A DNA stretch of 64,000 nucleotides from Cucumis sativus (taxonomy: Eukaryota > Streptophyta > Magnoliopsida > Cucurbitales > Cucurbitaceae). This document shows, piece by piece, positions 50,330 to 61,400 of this stretch. The stretch is from assembly GCF_000004075.3 (NCBI RefSeq), contig NC_026660.2, positions 27,965,498 through 28,029,497 on the forward strand, in the 5' to 3' direction. The notes beneath the pieces were generated by a model. That model was given only the letters and a program-made list of their open reading frames with translations. It had not been told where the DNA came from and ran no database searches. Within the stretch, counting starts at the first letter, position 1, and every line of letters begins with the position of its first letter. Position numbers and translations under genes: made by a program.

Positions 50330-52251
50330 ATGTTATCCAGTTCGATGAACTTTCTGAGGGCTTGTTGGATGCCGTCCTCGGACAATATAGTACACAGGGG
50401 TTCGAATTCAGCAGGCCGTCATGAAGGCTTACTATGGTACAAGGATATTGGACAACACATGAATGGTGAATTTTCTATGGCTGTAGTTCAGGCCAATAAC
50501 TTGCTTGAGGATCAGAGCCAGATTGAATCGGGTTCATTGAGTTTCCTTGACTCCGGACCATATGGAACCTTTATTGGTGTCTATGATGGCCATGGTGGGC
50601 CTGAAGCATCAAATTACGTATATGATAATCTTTTCCAACATCTAAAAAGTAAGAACTCTTAACCGAGACGAGATAGCTTTTTGCAATAAGAACTCTAATC
50701 GAGACTAGATAGCTTTTTGCAATTATGATTGTTGGACTTCATAATCAATATAGTACAAGATTGAAATGAGTTCATGGTCTTTAGAATCTAAGCATTTCAT
50801 TTGAAAGTGCAGGGTTCACCTCAGAACAGCAGTCAATGTCCACTGATGTAATAAAAAAAGCATTTCAGGCTACAGAGGAAGGGTTCATTTCTTTAGTGAC
50901 TAAACAATGGCAAATGAAGCCCCAAATTGCAGCTGTTGGTTCATGCTGCCTGGTTGGTGTGATTTGTGATGGCACCCTTTACATAGCTAACCTTGGTGAT
51001 TCCCGTGCGGTGCTCGGAAGGCTCATGCGGTCAACTGAGGAGGTTATTGCCGTGCAGCTATCAGCAGAGCATAATGTGAGCATAGAGTCAGTCAGAAGGG
51101 AGATGCATTCTCTGCATCCAGATGATTCACATATAGTAGTTTTGAAGCATAATGTATGGCGAGTAAAGGGCTTATTACAGGTAACTCTTTCACACGGGGA
51201 AGAAATTTCTGACCAACGGGAGATATAACTCTCATCCTGATTATTTTATTGTTAATGAAGCACGTGAATGAATGTATTTCTAGACGTCAAACTTCAACCT
51301 CAGAAATTTTTAAGAAAAGAAGTTGCTTTTTACTTGCTTAGTTATAGGTCTTTTGGTACAGAGCTCTGTTGTTCACTCTTAGCTAGTCCATCTTTTTTCT
51401 CTATCCCCCCACATTAGAGGTCCTCATTTCAATAACAACATTTTCATTACAGTGATATGTTTCATTATCATAAATTTGCCTGACATTGTGGAATGAGGTG
51501 TTTTGCGCAGTTATACAAATTCCTTTCTTTCAATTGCAGGTTTCCAGATCTATTGGTGACGTGTATCTAAAGAAGCCGGAATTCAACAGGGAACCTTTGT
51601 ATTCTAAGTTTAGGCTTCGTGAACCGTTCACTCGACCATTATTGAGCTGTGAACCATCAATTGCAGTCTATGAGCTTCAACCACATGATCAGTTTATCAT
51701 ATTTGCCTCTGATGGCCTGTGGGAGCACATTAGCAATCAGCAAGCTGTAGATCTGATTCGAAGTCACCCACATAATGTAAGATGTATATCTTCTCATAAA
51801 TGTATAGTTGTACTTGAAGTATTTCTGGCGATGAGAAACTTGTCATCATTTACTTGTAGAATGTCTGCTAATGCTTTCTGATTGTTTAAATTTATATTTA
51901 TGATCATACAAGGTGGTAGTGAAAAGTTAAAGATGAATTGAAAGATCAAATTTGAATTGTCTGCTTATGTTCATGCAGGGAAGTGCCAAAAGGCTGGTAA
52001 AAGTTGCTATGCTAGAAGCAGCTAAAAAACGAGAAATGCGATATTCAGACTTGAAGGATATTGATCGTGGAATACGTCGCCATTTTCATGATGACATCAC
52101 TGTCATAGTTGTATTTCTCGACTCTAATCTTGTAAGCAGAGCGAGCTCGGTCCGTGGTCCAACAACGTCTTTGAGAGGATGTGGTGTTATCTTACCTACA
52201 AAATCTCTAGCTCGTTGCACCACACCTACAGAACTTAACACAATCTCATGA
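50330..52251 (+). CDS. Protein phosphatase 2C, clade D
   Basis: Exons 50330-50648, 50813-51180, 51540-51776, 51979-52251; 398 residues. Metal-dependent Ser/Thr phosphatase. Motifs: [12 protein letters not shown] (metal-binding Asp86 and Gly87); [60 protein letters not shown]; and [12 protein letters not shown] with the last metal-binding Asp. The N-terminal MNFLRACW and the stretch [21 protein letters not shown] are typical of clade D. In Arabidopsis, clade D phosphatases dephosphorylate the plasma-membrane H+-ATPase and are inhibited by SAUR proteins, restraining cell expansion; a similar role is inferred here. The start chosen gives MLSSSMNFL, matching the usual family start. Its 3' end converges with the kinase gene, 572 bases away. 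Confidence 0.93.
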
Positions 52252-52823
52252 ATTCTAGCTGTCATGTAAGTACATTGTGCTGGGTCTTCAGAGTTGTCAT
52301 GGTCCCATCAGCAATGAACAAGTATAAGTTTAACAGAAAAAAAGTCTAGTAATTCTTTTAGTGCATAATTTAACATTCAACATGGCATGTACTGTATGTA
52401 GTTTCCAACAATTTGAGCAGATGAGTAAAAGTACTAAGAAAATAGAGCTTAGTAGTTAATGTAAGGGTAGCCTTCTTCTTCTTCTAGCCAAGAAGATTCT
52501 TTCTCACGTTTCATCCTTATATTTTCAAGTTTTTCCTTTCTTTCTTTCCGTTCTTTAGAACTTAAGAGTGTGCAACCTGTAGAACAGATCCTATTCAAGT
52601 AAGATCATCTTTCTTCCTATTCATTTTGGATTACATTGCTTTTTGGCTTCGTATATTGGAAGTTGGAGGAGTATTTCTGAAAACTGAAAAGCTTCCGTTC
52701 CTTGAAACATAACTTTCTGCACTCACTTGCCAGATCTGATCGAGTTCAACTATACAGAAAAACAAAAAAAACCAAACTAAACAGAAGTCAGTTCAGTCTA
52801 TTTTACACATTTTTGTCACAGAA
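52252..52823. other. Convergent 3' ends of PP2C and kinase genes
   Basis: No gene. It holds both 3' untranslated regions, with a CTT-rich patch at about 52470-52560. Confidence 0.5.
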
Positions 52824-55207
52824 TCAATCCTTATTTTGTTCATCGTTTGCAGCTGCAGAGAGCTGTTTTTCAGTACTGTGATCGACGTCTATGGAAACAC
52901 TATTAATCTCAAGGCACTTTAAGCTTGCACTCTCAAATGCAAAAGAATCCATCCCAACACGAAACTTCCCAAATCTGATACCTTCAGTGCTGACAATGCT
53001 TTCAGAATATTCAATCTCCATGGATTTCTGCATTAGTCGTTTCCTCTTCCAAAAGTTGTCAGCTTCATGAAGAGCTTCCTCTAGCTCTTGCCAAACCTGA
53101 CCCATGGTTGGACGGTACTTGGGTTGTTGTGAAGTGCATTTCAGTCCAAGTTGCCCCATCTTTAACATCACCTCGAAGTTGCATGGCTCTGTAAGAAGAT
53201 CTGCATCCAAAATCTCTTCAACTCTCCCTTTTTCTAAGCTTGGTCCTGCCTGCAATTTCACCCACCAGTCTATTCATTATATTCCTTAGTTTCTAAAACA
53301 TCCATGTTGTTTCAAATGTTACGATATTACCTTTTACATGTTATAACTTAGAATATTGGATGGAAACTGAGGTTTAAAATGAAAACTGTAATTCTAATAT
53401 CGGAACACCTTTTGGTTACTGGCATACCCGTTTTAAGTCTCATTTTTCATCTAAAATTCAAACGAAATTCAACAAAAAGGTTGGTTACCCATCGAACAAT
53501 GTGAGAATCAGGGAGGGGCTGGTTGGAAGCAAGAACTGGACGGGCAGAAACGAGTTGAAGAAGAATAATGCCAACGCTGTATACATCGCTGAAAGGAGTC
53601 AAGTGAAAGGTTGAGCAATAAGCAGGGTCCAAGTAGCCCGGCGTGCCTTTGATCTGGCTGCTAACGTGCGACCGGTCACCAACAGGGCCCGATCTCACCA
53701 GCCCGAAGTCACAAACCTTCGGCTCCATTCCATCTCCAATCAATATATTGCTTGGCTTTACGTCCCTGTGGATTATGCTTGCCCTCATCCCTTTGTGCAG
53801 GTGACCAATCCCTTCCCCAACACAAAATGTAATTATTTTTCTTAGGTTGGTCGTACTATACAACGAGTGATACTCAGGTGTATTCTAGTATTTTGAGTAA
53901 GAAATGCATACCTTTAGCTGCTCCAATAGCTATATTAACTCTTTGTCTCCAAGTCAAGCTTCTTCCTCCACGACCTATGCAAAACAACAACTCACAACAC
54001 TACAAAAAGAAGACTTGAAAAAACACTTATATATTACCTATGAAAATGACATTGAAATATCAATTAAAATTTACCAATCATGTAATCTAGTAGCGATCCA
54101 TTTGGTACATATTCATATACCAATATTCTCTCTCGTCCATTTCCTGTCCAACATATTTTCACCTTTAAAATATTGCTCTTAAAAACTTAATAACAACCAT
54201 GCATTTCTCCTTTTTATCATTGTTTTTATTTATTTACCTGTAGTTTCTTCACAGTATCCCACCAAAGCTACCAAGTTCTTGTGCTTTACTGATGACAACA
54301 GCTTCACTTCTGCTTAGAAGAAATCAATAGTTGTAAAAGTTCAAAAAAAAAAAAAACATTTTAGTCTCTAAATTTCTCTACTAACAAATTAATTCAGTTA
54401 ATAAAAAATTAATACCTCATAATTCCATCTTAAGGATAAAAAAACTTTATAATTTTGTATGGATTAAACAACTAATTTTTTTAAAACTAAAATTTTCAAT
54501 TCAACAAAAAAAAATGAAACTATGAGAAGCTTGATTTGACTTTTAGAATATAGTTTTATGTAAATTTTTGGACTAAAAATGTTTTTAACGAAAAGAAAAA
54601 TTGATTATAAAGGACGTTTATATTTGGACGTTTGGACTTCGAAACAAAAAGTGAAGTTGTAACTAGTTGACATAAAATTGATTGTTTTAGTTGTATAACT
54701 CTCGAACTACAAAATGTTCCAACTCCTACTTCTAGCTCATAGTGCCTAAGGCTCTAATAACACATAACAACTGTAATATAAATCAAGGTTTAAACTAAAA
54801 ACAGAAACGATGTGATTACCATTTCGAAATTCATCAAGAGATGTATAGGAATCAGCATGAGGTCTTTTTATAGCCACAATTTCCCCTTCACTCTCAAAAA
54901 CACCTTTATAAACACTGGCAAACGAGCCAGCTCCCAACAAATATTCCCCACTGAAATTCTTCGTTGCCTTCTCCAATTCCTCAAATTCAAACCTTCTCAG
55001 CTTCAACTTCTCCTCCTTCACACTTCCCTTACGGCTTCGCCCCAGCCCTTCCCGAAGTTTCCGCATAATTCTCCTGCGAAATACACAAAATAGCAATGCG
55101 CCTAACGACGCCACCACCCCCACTCCGACAACATATTCTAACCATCGATTGCTCCGGCTCGGTGGCGGAGAAACCGCCGGCGAAGAAACGGGGAAGAAGT
55201 TGGCCAT
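52824..55207 (-). CDS. Receptor-like cytoplasmic kinase with N-terminal membrane anchor
   Basis: Exons from high to low: 55207-54820, 54309-54238, 54143-54075, 53974-53912, 53811-53489, 53249-52824; 446 residues. The start is placed at MANFFPVSS, just before a single membrane segment (about 25-45, VVGVGVVASLGALLFCVF) followed by Arg/Lys. There is no extracellular domain. Kinase domain about 85-365: glycine loop LGAGSFASVYKG; catalytic Lys in VAIKRP; IIHRDVKPSNIL; VCDFGLVRSG; GTPGYLDPAYCS; YRPTMGQV. The C-terminal tail (about 365-446) is acidic and polar. Two motif changes stand out: Ala in place of the third glycine of the loop, and DPAY in place of the usual DPEY. I recall DPAY in related plant kinases, so that change may be normal for the subfamily. 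Substrate and pathway are unknown. Confidence 0.88.
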
Positions 55208-55679
55208 TTGTTGTGAAGAGATCAGTTTAGAGAGAGATTGTGTTGTGGTATGTGCAAAGTTTAGGGGAGAAGTTAAAGAGGAGAGTAAAGAAATGATTGA
55301 AGAGAAGAAGGAGACTTGTTCTTCAACGCCGGACGGCACAGAGAGCCAAAACAGAGCCCCATAAAAATATATGTGCATGAAAAATACGTACTGTGGATTA
55401 TTTAAATCTTAAATTATAATTTTTAATTTACTCCAACTGTTGTAACAAAAAAAATAGGAAAACTATTTAAAATGACAAAAACTTCAAAAATCATTTAGAA
55501 ATATAATAATATTTTATAAATATTTTAGTTAATTATGTAAAAACACATTAAAATTTATGCATGGCAATAAACATCAGTGAAAAGTTTGTGCTAAAACTAA
55601 ATTAATAATAAAATAATTCTTAATGTATATTTCCCATATATATATATATGTCAAAAAATAAAAAATACAAAACTCATAT

Positions 55680-55860
55680 TATAACAATTTAAAATCTAAA
55701 AGCAAACTATAATAACATATATTATAACAATTCCGACGATTATAATAACTTTGACTATAATAATCTACACCATAAACACATATTATAATAACCTACGCCT
55801 CAAAACAAATTATAATAACACTGACTATAATAATTTACACATAAAATACATTATAATAAG
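55680..55860. repeat. Degenerate TATAATAAC repeat
   Basis: At least eight copies of a core TATAATAA(C/T) recur at irregular 12-30 base spacing, often as GACTATAATAA or CATATTATAATAA, separated by variable bases. It may be the end of a small transposon; no clear terminal inverted repeat was seen. Confidence 0.45.
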
Positions 55861-56652
55861 GAACGTTTTTTTGATAATAAAGTTCATGTCATCATATTTT
55901 CTAAATTGTAAAAATAGTAAATCTAAAAGCGATGGTTATAAATTGTAAAAAATAGGTGCTGCTAACACGTACTATATTCCAATCAATTTTTTTTTGTTAG
56001 TAAAGTTGTTTGGTAACTCACATGGGTCCCATTGTAAAATTAAATTATAATTGTAAGTCTTAATGGTAAGCATTAATTTAAAACAAACATAGTTGTGAGT
56101 TAGCAATAAACTATATCCTATAAATACAGTTATTTATTATTTTGTCAGTTTGTTTTTGCAATTGAAATATTTAAATAAGAAATAAAATAGGCCCTTCCAA
56201 CGAAAAGGACAAAGCACAACAATACAAAGCCTTATGAAATTTGAATCACTTCAACCAAACTAATAGCTGTGTTGATCTTAACTTATAAAATATAAAATTA
56301 AGTCAGTTTAATTGCTTGATTAAACTAATAACGTTGGATTAGGTTTTTTTAATTCATCTTAGATCCGAGGTTTGGTAGAGTTGTATTTTTATCACCAATA
56401 CGAATGTTAGTTCAACATTCTTCGTATATCTCTACATTTTTCTTTATAAAATTAATGATAAATATAATAACCATTTCCCTTATAATTATTTCGACCATGG
56501 CACGATAAACTTTGTTAAATATTATAACATTTTTAATATAAAATTAGCGTACATCATATAATATGAAATATTACTATATTTTGTAAATATTTTACCAATT
56601 TTACTATTTTTTATAATTTTCATTAGGTCTTGTTGTTATATTGATGTTATGC

Positions 56653-56720
56653 CTGTTTAGTAGATTTGTTGATTAGTTTATTAAAAAAACAGTTTAGATG
56701 TGTTTAAATCTACTAAACAG
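56653..56720. repeat. Perfect 15-bp inverted repeat
   Basis: CTGTTTAGTAGATTT (56653-56667) is exactly mirrored by AAATCTACTAAACAG (56706-56720) across a 38-base loop. It could be a hairpin remnant of a MITE. The stem is too short for a typical plant microRNA precursor. Confidence 0.7.
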
Positions 56721-58400
56721 AATAATAAAAGTTTAAAATCATACCTATTTGACATAAAAGTCTAGAGATTTATAGGATGCCTTCTTAAAAAAATTATATA
56801 TAATAGAAAAAAAAAAGTAGGAATCACATGTGAAAATTCGTTGCGATTGAAAAATGACAAAACCCTTAATTCGAAATAATGGTTGTAACAAGCAATGAAG
56901 GGTTTAGGTTCATGGTTATATTAAAAACGATGGATTAAATAAGCATAAACAACAATCAACAATTAACAATAGTATGCAATGTTATTTTCAAATATAACAA
57001 AACAAACCAAAACATTTATAATATGAAGCAAAATATCGGAGTCTATATATCAATAATTGATTATGATGAACTAGAAATGACATATTGTAATATTTTATTA
57101 TATTTATAGAAATTTATAGTAATTTAGAAGATATATATTTCACTTTATTTTAAAATGAAAATGTTAATGTCTTTATAATACATGAAGACAAGAAAAATTG
57201 ATAAATTTTGCTATATTTTTAATTTTTTAAAAATGTTGCTATATACTTAATTATTTTGTATCTCATGATTAAATTTGTAACTATATCGGGTGAACCATGA
57301 CTAAAATCTAAATATGGAGGCTCATGTATATCATGTTTACCTTATCAACAAGAGAGATAGCAAAAAAGGACAGAAAAGCATACGTTAGATACCAATTTTT
57401 ATTTTTATTCTCACTTTTGTTGAATATATCATAAAATTCATTCTATAAGATCGGTATATATCCGTTACGTCCACAAATATTTTTATATAAAGAAAAACTC
57501 TCAATATTGACCAATTCCATCTCTGTTTTTTCTTTCTTTCTAGATTGTAATAATTTATCTAAACTATTATTAATTTTGTAATAAACTAAAATCTCAATAG
57601 AATTACCAACTAAAAAAAGTGCTTATAATTACAAGATCCACAACAAAACCTTGGTGGCATTTTAATTTTTGATATTAATATGATGGATTTGTTCGTTGTT
57701 GGTACAAAAGATGATACCTTTTGGGTTGTCCCATCAATATTTCAGCTTCCTCACTTTTTTGTTGTTTCTTTAATCGCTTTTGCCAATTACATCATCATAT
57801 TCCTGTAAAATCACGTTAGATTTATTTATTTCACTCAATTTCTCACATTCTTATCCTCACCCATTATCATTTCTATGGAGATTTCAAAGAATCAAAATGA
57901 ACACTTTATCTAGAAATCTCAATTTTTAAATTTGAGGCAAAACGGGCTTTAAGAGGCATAAAGATGTCAAACAAAGTGTAAATTTAAATCATACCCATGT
58001 TGAAATCTGGAGAAAACTGTCTGAAATGCATAAAGTTTTGATTAATTAGCCCCAACAAATGGTTTGAGATGAATGAACTTGATCGAGTACTTGAAAGAAA
58101 GTGCCAAAATTCACCAAATATCTTGCGAATTGGGTAGTTGAGAGCGGTAGGGACCGCCTTTTAGGACCGATTTTATTGCGATTCGGTGATACTCAGAGAG
58201 AGACCCGTACGTAAAACTTTCCACCTTTTCTCGCGCCCGCCTTCGACATTGTCTTCACTTTTCTCTCTCTCTTGGGGATCACCATTACTGGATTTCGATC
58301 CAACCCATTTGATTTCTTCTCCATTTTTTCATCTTCTCGCCTTTGTTTTTTTAGTTGATTGATCTCGCTTTGCTTGTGGGGTTTCACATTCATTATTTCC

Positions 58401-61400
58401 ATGGGTATTCTTCGAATCTAATCGATCTTTGTTCCTACTGTTTTTCTCTTTTATGGGTTTTTTGTAGTTTGCATGTTTGGGGCTGCTTGCGGCTGGGGTT
58501 TTGTTTTTTTTATTGCTGATGTTGGATTTGTTGGCTTTTTACAGCGACGGAGAACCCTTTCAATAGCATCTTGAAGACCCTTGAGAATCATGAAGGGGGT
58601 GTGTTTGGAAAGTACTATAGCTTGCCCGCTTTGAACGATCCTAGAATCGGTGAGCGGTCTTGCTTTATTTGACTGTTTGTTTGATTCCTGTGAGATTAAA
58701 GCCAAGTGAGAAGAGAACTTTGAGTGTCTTTGTTCATGTGGCTTTTCCATTTCGAATCAGTGAAGTGGGAGCTTTTCTTTCCACAAGCGTCTTTTTATGG
58801 ATTCCTTAAAAGCTTTATTAGATTCTATTCTGCTTCTGCATAAAAAGCATGGGTGGTTTTAGTGGTGTGAGTTGAAACTGCGTTATAATGGGTTGGATAC
58901 TGATTGTTGGGTGGATGTTTCTTTGACAGAAAGGCTCCCATACTCCATTCGGATACTTCTCGAGTCTGCCATTCGAAACTGCGATGAGTTCGCCGTTAAG
59001 GCTAAGGATGTCGAGAAGATTATTGATTGGGAGAACACTTCTCCCAAACTGGTTGAAATTCCTTTCAAACCTGCTAGAGTGCTGCTTCAGGTCAGCATTC
59101 TGTTTCTGAAAGATGGTTATGGATTTGTGTTGTCATATTGATGTGTGAAAATGGTATACATTTAGGATTTTACTGGTGTGCCTGCTGTTGTTGATCTTGC
59201 TTGCATGCGAGATGCAATGAACAGGCTCGGTGGTGATTCCAACAAGATCAATCCGTTGGTGAGTAGCGGGCTTCATAACTTCTTGTTCTTTATATTTGTC
59301 AATCATTTATAATTCAATCTGATACACGAACTGTTGAACACTGAGCAATGGCATCTGAATATCACGAATACAGGTTCCAGTAGATCTTGTCATTGACCAC
59401 TCAGTTCAGGTCGATGTGGCAAAAACTGAAAATGCAGTACAGGCAAATATGGAACTTGAATTTAAACGAAACAGGGAAAGATTTGGCTTTCTGAAATGGG
59501 GATCGAGTGCTTTCCATAACATGCTTGTCGTACCTCCAGGATCTGGTATAGTTCACCAGGTAAACTTATCAGTGTCTCACAACACCTGAGCAGATCATCC
59601 TGTTGTCGAACTTTACTTTCTTGCCTTCTGCTTGTTAAATAATATTCTATCATTTTTCAGGTTAATCTGGAATACCTTGGCCGAGTGGTATTCAACACAA
59701 ATGGTTTGCTTTACCCTGATAGTGTTGTGGGAACTGATTCACACACAACTATGATTGACGGATTGGGTGTTGCTGGTTGGGGTGTTGGTGGGATAGAAGC
59801 AGAAGCTGCAATGCTTGGACAGGTAGAGAGATGTTGTGAATTTGTATTTGTTTTAGCAACTGAGAATTAAGTTTTTCGTTGTAAATCAATATTAATTGCC
59901 AACTTATCTTATATTGGTTTAGTTTCCATTGCCTGTATAAAATAATCATTATTTTTTGGTATTATATTTTTGTTATCTTGCTGGAAACTTGTTGACTTTG
60001 TCCTTTCCTTTCCTCTTTAATTTTAGCCAATGAGCATGGTCTTGCCTGGCGTTGTTGGTTTTAAATTAGTTGGAAAGCTGAGAAATGGTGTAACAGCTAC
60101 AGACTTGGTTTTGACTGTGACTCAAATGCTCAGGAAGCATGGTGTTGTTGGCAAGTTTGTGGAGTTTTATGGTAAGCCGAATCAACCTTTCTTCAGCATA
60201 TAACAGATACAGGAAATGTGAAATATATGATGCAAGCACCAGACAATAGTTATAAACAATAGATGATAGGATTATTGTCCTTGCTATCTAAAATTCCTTT
60301 TCCAACAGTCCTTGTGTATCAAATTATTGAAGAGGAGAGTAGACATTTTTGCTTGGACTTCTTTTTTTTCTTTTTTAATACTTAAAAAGAATGCATTATT
60401 GTATTAATTTTAAAAATTCGAAGAAAAGAAAAGGAAATGACGTGGCTATAACGTTGTGTAAGATGGAGACAAAAAAAAAGTGTATATGTTATTGTATAAT
60501 TTGCATATATAAGATCCATTTTCGCCAACAGTTTCAATATTTATGCCACCCATTTTCTTATAATGGCATTCAACGTCTATGCAGGGGAAGGTATGGGTGA
60601 ACTATCTTTGGCTGACCGGGCCACAATTGCCAACATGTCCCCTGAATATGGTGCAACAATGGGCTTCTTTCCTGTGGATCATGTCACCCTGCAGTATCTA
60701 AAACTGACTGGAAGAAAAGATGAAACGGTTAGTAATTTCTCATACTGTTATTCAGCTAGAGTAATTCATGTTTGCTTTTATTTGAGTGCTAACTTGAGAA
60801 TTACCATTCAGATTTCTATGATAGAATCTTACCTGCGGGCAAATAAGATGTTTGTAGACTACACTGAGGTAAACATAGAATATCCTCTTTCCTTGCTTCA
60901 TTGTCATTCTTTCGCTTTATTTTCCAATTCAATTATTGGCATTCTTTCACTTTGCCAGCACCCATCTCTTTCTCTCTCTTTCCCTCTCTTTCCCTCTTTA
61001 CATCACTCAATATTTTGGTTCTTTCATATCTGAGTTAGTTTTTACTGAATGCAGCCTCAAGTTGAAAGAGTGTACTCCTCTCATATAGAACTGAATCTTT
61101 CTGATGTCGAACCATGCATATCAGGTCCAAAAAGGTAGCTCAAGTTATGCTAGAAGTACCTCTGTAAAGTTCAATACTAACCTAGCATTATTTAACTTTA
61201 CATTCTTCTTCTTCATTTTGTAGACCACACGATCGAGTTCCCTTGAAAGAGATGAAAGCTGATTGGCATGCATGCCTTGACAATAGAGTTGGATTCAAGG
61301 TGAAGGACATTTACCTCAACACATTAATTTTGAGGAGAATTACTAATACCATGTTTACTTAGGAAAAATATTACTATCTTGTATAAAAGAGTAGCATTCT

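Larger units (their letters stand above)
55208..58400. other. AT-rich spacer between divergent kinase and aconitase genes
   Basis: No gene seen. It holds a degenerate TATAATAAC-type repeat (about 55680-55860), an inverted repeat (56653-56720), and at about 58150-58400 the CT-rich promoter and leader of aconitase. Confidence 0.5.
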
